From the NCBI RefSeq assembly GCF_000801955.1, contig NZ_JSZO01000007.1, positions 124,001 through 188,000 of the forward strand: DNA of 64,000 nucleotides. The letters run 5' to 3'. The position numbers were made by a program, and so were the translations under genes. This document shows, in pieces, positions 19,125-28,260 of this stretch (positions are counted from its first letter, which is position 1; the number at the start of each line of letters is the position of its first letter). Below the pieces are notes generated by a model that searched no databases, was not told the DNA's origin, and saw only the letters and a program-made list of their open reading frames with translations. The stretch comes from Ralstonia sp. A12 (GTDB lineage: Bacteria; Pseudomonadota; Gammaproteobacteria; Burkholderiales; Burkholderiaceae).

Positions 19125-20627
19125 CTACTCTTCTTGAAACGCCTCCTCGCGTTTGCGGCTGATGGCCGGGAATGCCACCAGCAGCACCAGGATCCCCGCC
19201 GCAATCAGCAGCCCCAGCGACAGCGGCCGTGTGACGAAGGTGGAGAAGTCGCCGCGCGAGAGCTGCAGCGCACGGCGGAAGTTCTCTTCCATCATCGGCC
19301 CCAGCACAAAGCCGAGCAGCATCGGTGCCGGCTCGCAGCGCAGTTTCACGAACAGGTAACCGAGCAGCCCGAAGGCCGCCGTCTGGAACACGTCGAATGT
19401 GGTGTTCGATACCGAATACACGCCAATGCAGCAGAACACCAGGATGGCCGGATACAGGAAGCGGTAGGGCACCTTCAGCAGACGCACCCACACGCCGATC
19501 ATCGGCAGGTTCAGCACGATCAGCATCAGGTTGCCGATCCACATCGAGGCGATCAGGCCCCAGAACAGCGCGGGGTTGCTGGTCATCACCTGCGGACCCG
19601 GCTGGATGTTGTGGATGGTCATGGCGCTCACCATCAGCGCCATGACGGCGTTGGGCGGAATGCCCAGCGTGAGCAGCGGGATGAACGACGTCTGTGCGGC
19701 CGCGTTGTTGGCCGATTCCGGGCCAGCCACACCTTCGATGGCACCTTTGCCGAACTCGTGCGAGTACTTCGACGCCTTCTTCTCGAGCGAGTACGACGCG
19801 AACGAGGCCAGCGTGGCGCCACCACCAGGCAGGATGCCGAGTGCCGAGCCCAGCGCCGTACCGCGCAGCACGGCAGGGATCATGCGCTTGAAGTCTTCAC
19901 GGGTGGGCCAGAGGTTGCGCACATGATTGACGAACGTTTCGCGGTGCTCCTTTTGTTCAAGGTTGACGATGATCTCGGCAAAGCCGAACAGGCCCATGGC
20001 GACGGACACAAAGTTCAGCCCATCCGCCAACTCTGGAACATCAAATGCATAGCGTGCTACGCCTGAGCTGACGTCCGTGCCGACCAGGCCAAGCAGCATG
20101 CCGAGAATGATCATGGCCAGCGCCTTCGGCAGTGATCCGGAGGCCAGCACCACGGCGCCCACCAGGCCCAAGACCATCAGGGAGAAATACTCTGCGGCCC
20201 CAAAGTGGAACGCGATCTCCGACAAGGGTTTGGCAAACGCGGCCAGGATCACCGTGGCAACGCAGCCTGCGAAGAAGGAGCCGATGCCCGCCGTTGCCAG
20301 TGCCACCCCAGCCCGCCCGCGACGCGCCATCTGATAGCCATCGATTGTCGTGACCACGGAAGACGATTCACCGGGAAGATTGACGAGGATGGCCGTGGTG
20401 GACCCGCCGTACTGCGCGCCGTAGTAAATGCCCGCAAGCATGATGAGTGCGGCAACCGGCGGCAGGCTGTACGTCGTCGGCAGAAGCATCGCGATGGTCG
20501 CGATCGGGCCAATGCCCGGCAGCACGCCAATCAACGTACCGAAGGTGCATCCGATCAGCGCATAGATGAGGTTCTGAAGCGACAGCGCCGTCGAGAAGCC
20601 GAGTGCAAGGTTGGCAAAGAGATCCAT
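19125..20627 (-). CDS. tctA: Tripartite tricarboxylate transporter, large permease TctA
   Basis: A 500-residue membrane protein with about 12 helices. Family landmarks include GTLIGVLPGIGPIATIAMLLP near residue 35, YGGSTTAILVNLPGE near 75, the mirrored ALGILPGGGATLASFASY and the PLLTLGIPPNAVMALMV segment near 320. It forms the channel of a sodium-coupled, binding-protein-dependent importer for citrate or other carboxylates. It lies 12 bp downstream of tctB in the same operon. No tctC binding-protein gene is next to it in this window, so its substrate cannot be guessed from a partner. Confidence 0.93.
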   Translation of the reverse strand: MDLFANLALGFSTALSLQNLIYALIGCTFGTLIGVLPGIGPIATIAMLLPTTYSLPPVAALIMLAGIYYGAQYGGSTTAILVNLPGESSSVVTTIDGYQMARRGRAGVALATAGIGSFFAGCVATVILAAFAKPLSEIAFHFGAAEYFSLMVLGLVGAVVLASGSLPKALAMIILGMLLGLVGTDVSSGVARYAFDVPELADGLNFVSVAMGLFGFAEIIVNLEQKEHRETFVNHVRNLWPTREDFKRMIPAVLRGTALGSALGILPGGGATLASFASYSLEKKASKYSHEFGKGAIEGVAGPESANNAAAQTSFIPLLTLGIPPNAVMALMVSAMTIHNIQPGPQVMTSNPALFWGLIASMWIGNLMLIVLNLPMIGVWVRLLKVPYRFLYPAILVFCCIGVYSVSNTTFDVFQTAAFGLLGYLFVKLRCEPAPMLLGFVLGPMMEENFRRALQLSRGDFSTFVTRPLSLGLLIAAGILVLLVAFPAISRKREEAFQEE

Positions 20628-20639
20628 ACCGTGGGCTCC

Positions 20640-21122
20640 TCAGGAAACGAAGGCAGGCCAGAGTGCGAGTTGCAGATTCAACAACCAGACGAAGGTGCCC
20701 CAGCCAATGACCACCATGACGATGGCGGTGGCGACGGCGCCCCGCCAACCGAACTCGTGGCTGGCCAGGCTGGAGATCATGACCAGTGCCACCACGGAAA
20801 ACACCAGCCCCAGCGGCTGCAACAGCAGGCCGAACAGCACCACCGAGCCGAGAATCCACAGCAGCGTCTTGATGTCCCAGCGGGGGATGCGGTCTGCCAC
20901 GCCCTTGCGTGACAGCGATTGCGCCACCACCACCACGCCAAGCAGCGCCAGCACGATGCCGAGCCAGAACGGAAAGTAGCCGGGCCCCATGCTGCTGGTC
21001 GTGCCCATGCGATAGCTGCGCGCCAGGATGGCGAATGCCACACCCGCAACGATGAACATGACGCCCGACGCAAAGTCTTGGTGGCTGCGGATCACCGGGC
21101 GGCTCTGTGGATCGTTCTGCAA
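20640..21122 (-). CDS. tctB: Tripartite tricarboxylate transporter, small permease TctB
   Basis: A 160-residue protein with four membrane helices: SGVMFIVAGVAFAILARSY, GPGYFPFWLGIVLALLGVVVV, LLWILGSVVLFGLLLQPLGLV and a C-terminal segment. The start is a TTG at 21122 with GGAGA 7 bases upstream; no ATG fits before the first helix. TctB is the small partner that sits next to TctA. The unusual start codon may lower expression of the small subunit. Confidence 0.85.
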   Translation of the reverse strand: MQNDPQSRPVIRSHQDFASGVMFIVAGVAFAILARSYRMGTTSSMGPGYFPFWLGIVLALLGVVVVAQSLSRKGVADRIPRWDIKTLLWILGSVVLFGLLLQPLGLVFSVVALVMISSLASHEFGWRGAVATAIVMVVIGWGTFVWLLNLQLALWPAFVS

Positions 21123-21355
21123 GATGAGTCTCCTCTTGTCGGCATGCAGCGCGCCGCTTCGCAGGCGGCCGGATGGTGGCCAAAGCGGCGACCAAGTGTG
21201 CACGCTAAGCAGAGCGGCTTTCAAGCACCTTGCAGAGGGGACGCAGGCCGCGCAGCAGCCCGGCGCGGCGCATGGGCAAACGGTTCAGGGTTTGCCCTAG
21301 CCGTGGAATGGCGGGAGAGCGCGGGCCGCGCAACGCTGTCGCGGCCCAGCGCGAA

Positions 21356-21808
21356 TTACATGCCGATACCGCGTGCCATCAGCACGGCCGCCAGCGGAAT
21401 GAAGATGATCAGGTGCGATTCGATCATGACCCAGCGGCGTGTCTTGGCAATCTCGCCCGGCGTGGGCACGAAGTCAGGCAACGTCTTGCCTTGCTTGTTC
21501 CAGCGCAGGATGGTGATGGTCGGAATGATCGAGATCAGCCCCACCAGGATGAACAACCCCACCTTGACGTGGAACACCGGGTTGTGGACGTAGAACGCGT
21601 AACCCTTGGCACCGTAGAACACGCGCAGCAACCCCGTCACCAGGATCGCCAGCGCGGCAAAGCCGAACACCGCGTCATAGCGTGCCAGGCGTTTGCGGAT
21701 TTCAGGCGTCATGTCCGGCCGTAGCACCACGGCTTCGGCGGTCAGGAAGACGATCATCGTGAAGATCGAGATGTAATGCAGGTAAGCCAGCAACGCATCG
21801 AGCCACAT
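21356..21808 (-). CDS. DUF2214 family membrane protein
   Basis: A 150-residue protein with four hydrophobic segments and a conserved first helix DALLAYLHYISIFTMIVFLTAE, plus RWVMIESHLIIFIPLAAVLMARG at the end; the histidines in helices one, three and four suggest a heme- or metal-binding bundle, as has been supposed for this uncharacterised family. ATG at 21808. A GC-rich 8-bp hairpin (21323-21347) lies beyond its stop. It sits 57 bp downstream of the CoA-transferase gene on the same strand without a clear functional tie. Confidence 0.85.
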   Translation of the reverse strand: MWLDALLAYLHYISIFTMIVFLTAEAVVLRPDMTPEIRKRLARYDAVFGFAALAILVTGLLRVFYGAKGYAFYVHNPVFHVKVGLFILVGLISIIPTITILRWNKQGKTLPDFVPTPGEIAKTRRWVMIESHLIIFIPLAAVLMARGIGM

Positions 21809-21865
21809 GGTGACCTCGTGGGGGTGGGAAAGCAGTTCGTTCGGGTTCGGGCTGGTGTCAGGTCG

Positions 21866-23086
21866 TCAGATCACGCCACGTGTACGCAGTGCTGCGATCT
21901 GGTCGGCGCTCAGGTCCAGCACGTCGCGCAGCACGGCTTCGGTGTGTTCGCCCAGCAGCGGCGGGTGGCTTGCGGCTTTGGGCGGCGTGGCGCTCATCTT
22001 GACCGGGCTGCCGACCAGCTTGACGGTGCCCGCGCTCGGGTGAGGCAGGTCGACGCGCAGGCCGCGTGCCTGCACCTGCTCGTTGTCGAACACCTCGTCG
22101 AGGTTGTTGATCGGGCCGCAGGGCACGCCAGCGGCTTCGAGCATGTCGATCCATTCCGTCTTGCCGAAGCGCTTGACCATCTCGGCCAGGATCGGCACCA
22201 GCACGTCGCGGTTGGCCACGCGCTGCGGGTTGGTGGCGAAGCGCGGGTCATCGGCCAGTTCGGGCATGCCGCCGGCTTCCACAAAGCGACGGAACTGCCC
22301 GTCGTTGCCCACCGCGACGATGATCCAACCGTTCGATGCCTGGAAGGTCTGGTACGGCACGATGTTCGGGTGCGCATTGCCCCACCGCTTAGGCGCATGG
22401 CCGCTGGCCAGGTAGTTGGTGTTCATGTTGGCCAGCATGGCGACCTGCACGTCGAGCAGCGCCATGTCGATGTATTGGCCTTCGCCGGTGCGGTCCCGGT
22501 GCGCGAGCGCGGCCAGCACGGCGACCGTGGAATACATGCCGGTCATCAGGTCCGAGATGGCCACACCGGCCTTCTGCGGGCCGCCGCCGGGCAGGTCGTC
22601 GCGCTCGCCGGTCAGGCTCATGAAGCCGCCCATGCCTTGCACGATGAAGTCGTAGCCGGCGCGCGCGGCGTAGGGGCCGGTCTGGCCGAAGCCGGTGATG
22701 GAGCAGTAGATCAGGTCCGGCTTGATGGCCTTGAGCGATGCATAGTCGAGCCCGTACTTCTTCAATTGGCCGACCTTGTAGTTTTCCAGCACCACATCGG
22801 CATGTGCGGCGAGCTGGCGGACGATGTCTTGCCCCTCAGGCGTGCTGATGTCGACGGTGATCGAGCGCTTGTTGCGGTTCGCGGCCAGGTAGTAGGCGGC
22901 CTCGGCGGTGTCCTCGCCGGCTTCATCCTTCAGCCAGGGCGGGCCCCAGGTGCGGGTGTCATCACCGGCGCCGGGGCGCTCCACCTTGATGACGTCGGCA
23001 CCGAAATCGGCGAGGTTCTGCGCGCACCACGGGCCTGCGAGCACGCGCGTGAGATCGAGAACACGGAGATGGCTGAGAGCGCCCAT
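21866..23086 (-). CDS. CaiB/BaiF family (class III) CoA-transferase
   Basis: A 406-residue class III CoA-transferase, which moves CoA between carboxylic acids through a mixed-anhydride mechanism. Features include VLDLTRVLAGPWCAQNLADFGADVIKVERP at the N-terminus, the glycine-rich DFIVQGMGGFMSLTGE and CGPINNLDEVFDNEQV. The start is the ATG at 23086, matching family length; the frame extends upstream without homology. Formyl-, succinyl- or other donor specificity cannot be assigned. It is divergent from alaS. Confidence 0.9.
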   Translation of the reverse strand: MGALSHLRVLDLTRVLAGPWCAQNLADFGADVIKVERPGAGDDTRTWGPPWLKDEAGEDTAEAAYYLAANRNKRSITVDISTPEGQDIVRQLAAHADVVLENYKVGQLKKYGLDYASLKAIKPDLIYCSITGFGQTGPYAARAGYDFIVQGMGGFMSLTGERDDLPGGGPQKAGVAISDLMTGMYSTVAVLAALAHRDRTGEGQYIDMALLDVQVAMLANMNTNYLASGHAPKRWGNAHPNIVPYQTFQASNGWIIVAVGNDGQFRRFVEAGGMPELADDPRFATNPQRVANRDVLVPILAEMVKRFGKTEWIDMLEAAGVPCGPINNLDEVFDNEQVQARGLRVDLPHPSAGTVKLVGSPVKMSATPPKAASHPPLLGEHTEAVLRDVLDLSADQIAALRTRGVI

Positions 23087-23188
23087 GGATAACGAATCTG
23101 CACAATCGGAACGCGTGCACTGTACACCACGCCCCGGGGTCCCTCTAACCCCATGCGACGAATGGGCGCGAATGGGGTACGAACCCCG

Positions 23189-23194
23189 TATAAT
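23189..23194 (+). promoter_or_regulatory. Candidate -10 element of alaS
   Basis: TATAAT stands 77 bp before the preferred alaS start, directly after a GGGGT-ACGA-ACCCC hairpin-like repeat (23174-23187). No convincing -35 is seen at 17 bases. Confidence 0.35.
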
Positions 23195-23270
23195 CAACGG
23201 TTTGCACTAATCCAAGGCGCTCAGGAGCGGGATGCTCCAAGGCGCAATGCTGACTCCGGCACCCCGCGAC

Positions 23271-25913
23271 ATGAAAGCCTCCGATATCCGCCAAAAATTC
23301 CTGACGTTCTTCGAATCGAAGAACCACACCGTGGTGCGCTCCTCGCCGCTGGTGCCGGGCAACGACCCGACGCTGCTGTTCACCAACTCCGGCATGGTGC
23401 AGTTCAAGGACGTCTTCCTCGGCACCGACAAGCGTCCGTACGTGCGTGCGGCCTCCGTGCAGCGCTGCCTGCGCGCCGGCGGCAAGCACAACGACCTGGA
23501 GAACGTCGGCTACACCGCGCGTCACCACACGTTCTTCGAAATGCTCGGCAACTGGTCGTTCGGCGACTACTTCAAGCGCGACGCACTGGTGTGGGCGTGG
23601 GAGCTGCTGACGCAGGAATACAAGCTGCCGGCCGACAAGCTGTGGGCCACCGTCTACCAGACCGATGACGAGGCTTACGACATCTGGACCAAGGTCATCG
23701 GCCTGCCGCCCGAGCGCGTCGTGCGCATCGGCGACAACAAGGGCGCGCCGTACGCCTCCGACAACTTCTGGCAGATGGCCGAAACCGGCCCGTGTGGCCC
23801 GTGCTCGGAGATCTTCTACGACCACGGCCCGGACATCTGGGGCGGCCCCCCGGGAAGCCCGGAAGCCGATGGCGATCGCTACATCGAGATCTGGAACAAC
23901 GTGTTCATGCAGTTCGACCGCCAGCTCGATCCGGCGACCGGCGAATACACGCTGACCCCGCTGCCCGCACCGTGCGTCGACACCGGCATGGGCATGGAGC
24001 GTCTGGCCGCGATCCTGCAGCACGTGCACAGCAACTATGAGATCGACCTGTTCCAGGCACTCATCGCTGCCGCTTCGCGCGAGACCAACACCAAGGATCT
24101 GTCGAACAACTCGCTGCGCGTGATTGCCGACCACATCCGCGCATGCTCGTTCCTGATCGTCGACGGCGTGATTCCGGGCAATGAAGGCCGCGGCTACGTG
24201 CTGCGCCGGATCATCCGCCGCGCCATTCGCCACGGCTACAAGCTGGGCTGCCGCGCTGCGTTCTTCCACAAGCTGGTGGACGACCTCGTCGCGCAGATGG
24301 GCGAGGCCTATCCGGAACTGCGCGAAGCGCGCGACCGCGTGGTCGAGGTGCTGCTTACGGAAGAAGCGCGCTTCTTCGAGACCATCGAGCACGGCATGTC
24401 GATCCTCGACGGCGCGCTGGGTGAGCTGAAGGCCAACAACGGCAAGATGCTCGACGGCGAACTCGCCTTCAAACTGCACGACACCTACGGCTTCCCGCTG
24501 GACCTGACGCAAGACGTCTGCCGTGAGAACGACGTCATCGTTGACGAAGCCGCCTTTGACGCCGCCATGAACCGCCAGCGCGAGCAGGCGCGCGCGGCCG
24601 GCAAGTTCAAGATGGCTGCCGGCACGCTGGACTACACCGGCGACAAGACCACCTTCCACGGCTACGACCAGCTCGTGCGCGAGACCGCGCGCGTGACGGC
24701 GCTGTTCGTCGACGGCGCCTCGGTGCAGGAAATGCACCCGGGCCAGACCGGCGTGGTGGTGCTCGACCACACGCCGTTCTATGCCGAATCCGGCGGTCAG
24801 GTTGGTGATCAGGGCACGCTCAAGGCCGCCACCGTCTGGTTTGACGTGGCGGACACGCTCAAGGTGCAGCCGGAAGTGTTCGGCCATCACGGCGAGCTGC
24901 GCACCGGCGTGCTGAAGGTCGGCGATGCCGTGGCGGCGGAAGTCGACGCCGTGCGCCGCGCGCGCACCATGCGCAACCACTCGGCCACCCACCTGATGCA
25001 CAAGGCCCTGCGTGAAGTGCTGGGCAGCCACGTGCAGCAGAAGGGCTCGCTGGTCGATGCGGACAAGACCCGCTTCGACTTCTCGCACAACACGCCGATG
25101 ACGCCGCTGCAGATTCGCGAAGTGGAAGCGCGCGTCAATGCAGAAATCTTCGCCAACGCCGCCACCAGCGCCCAGCTCATGGGCTTTGACGATGCGGTCA
25201 AGCACGGCGCCATGGCGCTCTTCGGTGAGAAGTACGGCGACGAAGTGCGCGTGCTGTCGATCGGCACGTCGAAGGAACTGTGCGGCGGTACCCACGTGGC
25301 GCGCACCGGTGACATCGGCCTGTTCAAGATCGTGGGCGAATCGGGTGTGGCCGCAGGCATCCGCCGCGTGGAAGCCATTACCGGTGACAACGTGCTGCAC
25401 TACCTGCAGACGCTCGACACGCGCATCAACGAAGCGGCTGCCGCACTGCGCGCACAACCGTCGGAGCTGACGCAGCGTATCGGCCAGGTGCAAGACCAGG
25501 TCAAGACGCTGGAGAAGGAACTGGAGCGCCTGAAGTCGAAGCTGGCCGCAAGCCAGGGCGACGAACTGGTCAGCCAGGCCGTGGACGTGGCCGGTATCAA
25601 GGTGCTGGCCGCCAAGCTGGACGGCGCCGATGCCAAGACGCTGCGCGAAACGATGGACAAGCTCAAGGACAAGCTGCAGACCGCCGCCATCGTGCTGGGC
25701 AGCGTGAGCGATGGCAAGGTCGCGCTGATTGCCGGTGTGACGGCTGACGCCACCGCCAAGGTCAAGGCCGGCGAGTTGGTCAACTTTGTCGCCCAGCAGG
25801 TTGGCGGCAAGGGCGGTGGCCGCCCGGACATGGCGCAGGCCGGCGGTACCGAGCCGGATAACCTGCCGCAGGCACTGGCCGGTGTGGTTGCGTGGGTGCA
25901 GCAGAAGGTGTGA
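23271..25913 (+). CDS. alaS: Alanyl-tRNA synthetase
   Basis: An 880-residue class II synthetase, full length. Domains in order: catalytic core ([16 protein letters not shown] at the start; [13 protein letters not shown] and [21 protein letters not shown]), editing domain with [15 protein letters not shown] and [15 protein letters not shown] zinc/editing residues, and the C-terminal oligomerisation coiled coil ending with the [15 protein letters not shown] motif. The start is placed at 23271 by family alignment. An in-frame ATG at 23232 has AGGAG four bases upstream and one at 23250 has a weak AAGG, so a 13-residue longer protein is possible. Confidence 0.95.
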   Translation: MKASDIRQKFLTFFESKNHTVVRSSPLVPGNDPTLLFTNSGMVQFKDVFLGTDKRPYVRAASVQRCLRAGGKHNDLENVGYTARHHTFFEMLGNWSFGDYFKRDALVWAWELLTQEYKLPADKLWATVYQTDDEAYDIWTKVIGLPPERVVRIGDNKGAPYASDNFWQMAETGPCGPCSEIFYDHGPDIWGGPPGSPEADGDRYIEIWNNVFMQFDRQLDPATGEYTLTPLPAPCVDTGMGMERLAAILQHVHSNYEIDLFQALIAAASRETNTKDLSNNSLRVIADHIRACSFLIVDGVIPGNEGRGYVLRRIIRRAIRHGYKLGCRAAFFHKLVDDLVAQMGEAYPELREARDRVVEVLLTEEARFFETIEHGMSILDGALGELKANNGKMLDGELAFKLHDTYGFPLDLTQDVCRENDVIVDEAAFDAAMNRQREQARAAGKFKMAAGTLDYTGDKTTFHGYDQLVRETARVTALFVDGASVQEMHPGQTGVVVLDHTPFYAESGGQVGDQGTLKAATVWFDVADTLKVQPEVFGHHGELRTGVLKVGDAVAAEVDAVRRARTMRNHSATHLMHKALREVLGSHVQQKGSLVDADKTRFDFSHNTPMTPLQIREVEARVNAEIFANAATSAQLMGFDDAVKHGAMALFGEKYGDEVRVLSIGTSKELCGGTHVARTGDIGLFKIVGESGVAAGIRRVEAITGDNVLHYLQTLDTRINEAAAALRAQPSELTQRIGQVQDQVKTLEKELERLKSKLAASQGDELVSQAVDVAGIKVLAAKLDGADAKTLRETMDKLKDKLQTAAIVLGSVSDGKVALIAGVTADATAKVKAGELVNFVAQQVGGKGGGRPDMAQAGGTEPDNLPQALAGVVAWVQQKV

Positions 25914-25939
25914 TGTAACCCTTCCGCTCTGATGCGCTG

Positions 25940-25984
25940 AACGGCGCGCGTTCCTGGCAACGGGGCGCGCGCCGTTTTGTTTTC
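25940..25984. terminator. Rho-independent terminator after alaS
   Basis: Eleven-base stem AACGGCGCGCG (25940-25950) with CGCGCGCCGTT (25966-25976), 15-base loop and TTGTTTT tail. It also sits at the end of the convergent glycosyltransferase gene, whose stop at 25992 is 8 bp further on. Confidence 0.88.
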
Positions 25985-25991
25985 AGGCCAG

Positions 25992-27854
25992 TCAGCGGGG
26001 CAGGTGGATGGCGGCACGCAAGACAGGGGGTGCCAGCACGAAGACGCGCAACCGCTCACTCCGGTCACCAGGGCGGGCGCCGGACCAGAACGGTATCCAT
26101 TCGCGGCCCGGTGTTCGCGCGTTCGCGAGGCTGTCCTGGATGATCAGCCAGCGACAGGTGTGGGTCGATGACTGCGCCAGCGGGCGGTGCAGGATGCCGG
26201 TGAAGTAGTGCAGCATCGGCGCCTCGGATTCGCCCAGATGCAGGCTGGCCATGCAGTCGTCTTCGCGCCACGCTGGGGCTAGCTTGCTGCTGAGACTGTC
26301 GAACACCGAGCGGTAGCTCTTGGCTTCGTCCAGCCAGGGCAGCAGCAGGGTGGCGACCAATCCCCAGCCAACGATGGCACCGGCGGCCCACGATAGCGTG
26401 CCGCGCCATGCGCCAGCCCGCCGCAGATGCGGCAACAGGCGCAGCCATCCCACTGTGAGCACCAGTGCCGCGCCCACCAGCCAAGGTTCGACGGGCATGG
26501 TCCAGTCGACTGGCAACCAGCGGTCGAGCCAGCGCAGGCCGGCGCGCGAGGTGTTCTCCGTCATGACGGCCCATAGCAGCCAGGCCAGCAGCACGATGCT
26601 GCCGAACAGCGCGCGGCTGAGGTAGTCCCACGCAGCATGCAGGCGTGTCGGCAGCCGCGTGATCGCCTGCTCGCCGAGCAGCGCCAGCGGCACCATGAAG
26701 GGCAGCAGGTAGAGCGGGCGAGCCGTCGCCGAGACCTGCAGTGCAAGCAGCCCGACGCCGGCGAAGATCGCCGGCAGGGCCACGCGCGGGGTCCGCCAGT
26801 CGCGCCATATGCCGCAGGCCAGTGCGATCAGCGCAAGCGGCCCCGCCGGAAAACCAATGGTCAGCAGCGAGTGCCAGACGTAGAACGGGTCGTCGTTTTC
26901 TGCACCCAGCACCGGCACGGAGAAGCCCAGGAAGCGGCCGATGTTGTTGTCCCAGAACCAGACCCGGAACAGATCTGGGGCGCGCAGGTAGAACAGCGTC
27001 GGCCAGATCGTGGCAAAGGGCAGGAACACCAGCGCCGCGATGCTGATCTTGCGTAGGAAAGCGCGGCTGCGGCAGGCCGGAAACAGTACCCAGGCCCCGG
27101 CAAGCGTGATGCAGAACACCAGCGGGATGAACACGCCTTTGGCCAGCAGCGCCATTCCCATGCCCACGCCGAGTAACCACGGCGAACTGCGCTTGTGCGC
27201 CGTGGTCTGCACGGCTGACTGCACACACTCGAACAGCCCGCAGAAGCCGATGGTGGCGCCGGCCAGCAAAGCCACGTCGGTGATCATGTCGTGCGTGTGC
27301 TTGACCACGATCAGCGAGCCCGCGCAGAGCGCCAGTGTGCCGAGCACGCGCAGGTCTGCCCACGACGGCACGTTGGTGGCCGCGCGTGCCAGGCGTGCGG
27401 TGAAGGCGAAGGCCAGCCCGGCAAACAGTGCGCTGGCGAGCCGCGCCGCGTCGTGCGGGGGCAGGACACCCCACAGCAGCCAGGCGAGGCCGCTGGCAAC
27501 CCACGCATACAGCGGCGGTTTCTCAACAAAGGGCTGCCCTGCGCTGGTCGGCACGATCAGGTCGCCGGTCTCCAGCATGTGCTGGATGATGCCGAACGTG
27601 TAGGTCTCATCCTGTTTCCAGGGGTCGTGGCCGAGGATGCCGGGCAGCAGGTACGCACAGGCGATGAACGCCACGAAGATCCACGTGCTCCATTTGCGCA
27701 AGGCGTGCCATGGCCAAGCGCGCGCCGCTTGCGCTGCGGATGCCATGGCCGCGCCGGCGGCCAGCGCGGCGGCGCTTGAGGTGAGGTCACGCGCGTGAGC
27801 GGTCGCGGCGGGCGTGCTGACGCTCCGCCGTCCAGGGCGTGTCGGTTCCAACAT
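25992..27854 (-). CDS. Family 39 (ArnT/PMT-like) glycosyltransferase
   Basis: A 620-residue inner-membrane protein with about 12 helices after a 45-residue Ala/Ser-rich cytoplasmic N-terminus. The acidic motif GILGHDPWKQDETYTFGI lies in the first periplasmic loop near residue 75, as in ArnT and protein O-mannosyltransferases that use polyprenyl-phosphate sugars, followed by GQPFVEKPPLYAW. The C-terminal third is a soluble periplasmic domain with Cys residues (EDDCMASLHLG and THTCRWLI). It is a single gene; the acceptor, lipid A or a protein, is unknown. The first ATG at 27854 is accepted. Confidence 0.83.
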   Translation of the reverse strand: MLEPTRPGRRSVSTPAATAHARDLTSSAAALAAGAAMASAAQAARAWPWHALRKWSTWIFVAFIACAYLLPGILGHDPWKQDETYTFGIIQHMLETGDLIVPTSAGQPFVEKPPLYAWVASGLAWLLWGVLPPHDAARLASALFAGLAFAFTARLARAATNVPSWADLRVLGTLALCAGSLIVVKHTHDMITDVALLAGATIGFCGLFECVQSAVQTTAHKRSSPWLLGVGMGMALLAKGVFIPLVFCITLAGAWVLFPACRSRAFLRKISIAALVFLPFATIWPTLFYLRAPDLFRVWFWDNNIGRFLGFSVPVLGAENDDPFYVWHSLLTIGFPAGPLALIALACGIWRDWRTPRVALPAIFAGVGLLALQVSATARPLYLLPFMVPLALLGEQAITRLPTRLHAAWDYLSRALFGSIVLLAWLLWAVMTENTSRAGLRWLDRWLPVDWTMPVEPWLVGAALVLTVGWLRLLPHLRRAGAWRGTLSWAAGAIVGWGLVATLLLPWLDEAKSYRSVFDSLSSKLAPAWREDDCMASLHLGESEAPMLHYFTGILHRPLAQSSTHTCRWLIIQDSLANARTPGREWIPFWSGARPGDRSERLRVFVLAPPVLRAAIHLPR

Positions 27855-28260
27855 GACGAAAGGGTTTCCAGTTTGCCGGATGCGGTCCGGAGCGCCCGGC
27901 CGATCGGCTTATGCGTGACAAACAAGGCGCCCGACACGGTGTGCTGGGGCGGCTTGGAGTACATCACGCCAGACTTACGGAGACCCTGAGCGCCCGCGCT
28001 GGAATCTGAGCAACCGATTTCCGCCGAGTTGGAAAGTTGGCCGGATGCGCATTTTTGGGCATCCGGCACAGGGCTGGCGTCTTGTCTACATGATGTGGAC
28101 AGGTTGGGCGGCGCTCCAATGCTGGAGACAGGCCGCGCCATCGCCTATACCGGTCAGACGCTGCGGGTTGCCGGCTGCCTGGCAGGTAAATTGCATTGGC
28201 CGAGCCTGATGTTCCCCCGCAGTGCCCGTTGTACCCCTTACCCAAAATCCGAGGAGAACC
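27855..28260. other. Divergent intergenic region with two palindromes
   Basis: 406 bp without a gene, between the glycosyltransferase and the first NUP gene. It holds a hairpin CCGGATGC/GCATCCGG (28041-28066) without a T tract and an operator-like near-palindrome TGTCTACAT-G-ATGTGGACA (28083-28101). Ribosome site GAGGAG lies just before 28261. No convincing promoter boxes were found. Confidence 0.5.
28083..28101. promoter_or_regulatory. Operator-like near-palindrome upstream of the NUP genes
   Basis: TGTCTACAT and ATGTGGACA are inverted repeats matching at 8 of 9 positions around a single G. It lies 160 bp before the first NUP gene. The TTGT...ACA outline resembles GntR-type operators, but no regulator gene is nearby. 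Confidence 0.35.

Noticed and set aside
23145-25493. 782-codon antisense open frame across alaS
   Set aside because: Composition is His/Arg/Val-rich without any motif, typical of the opposite strand of a high-GC gene; alaS is intact on the plus strand.
28041-28066. CCGGATGC/GCATCCGG hairpin as a terminator
   Set aside because: No T tract follows on either strand and no transcript is known to end there.
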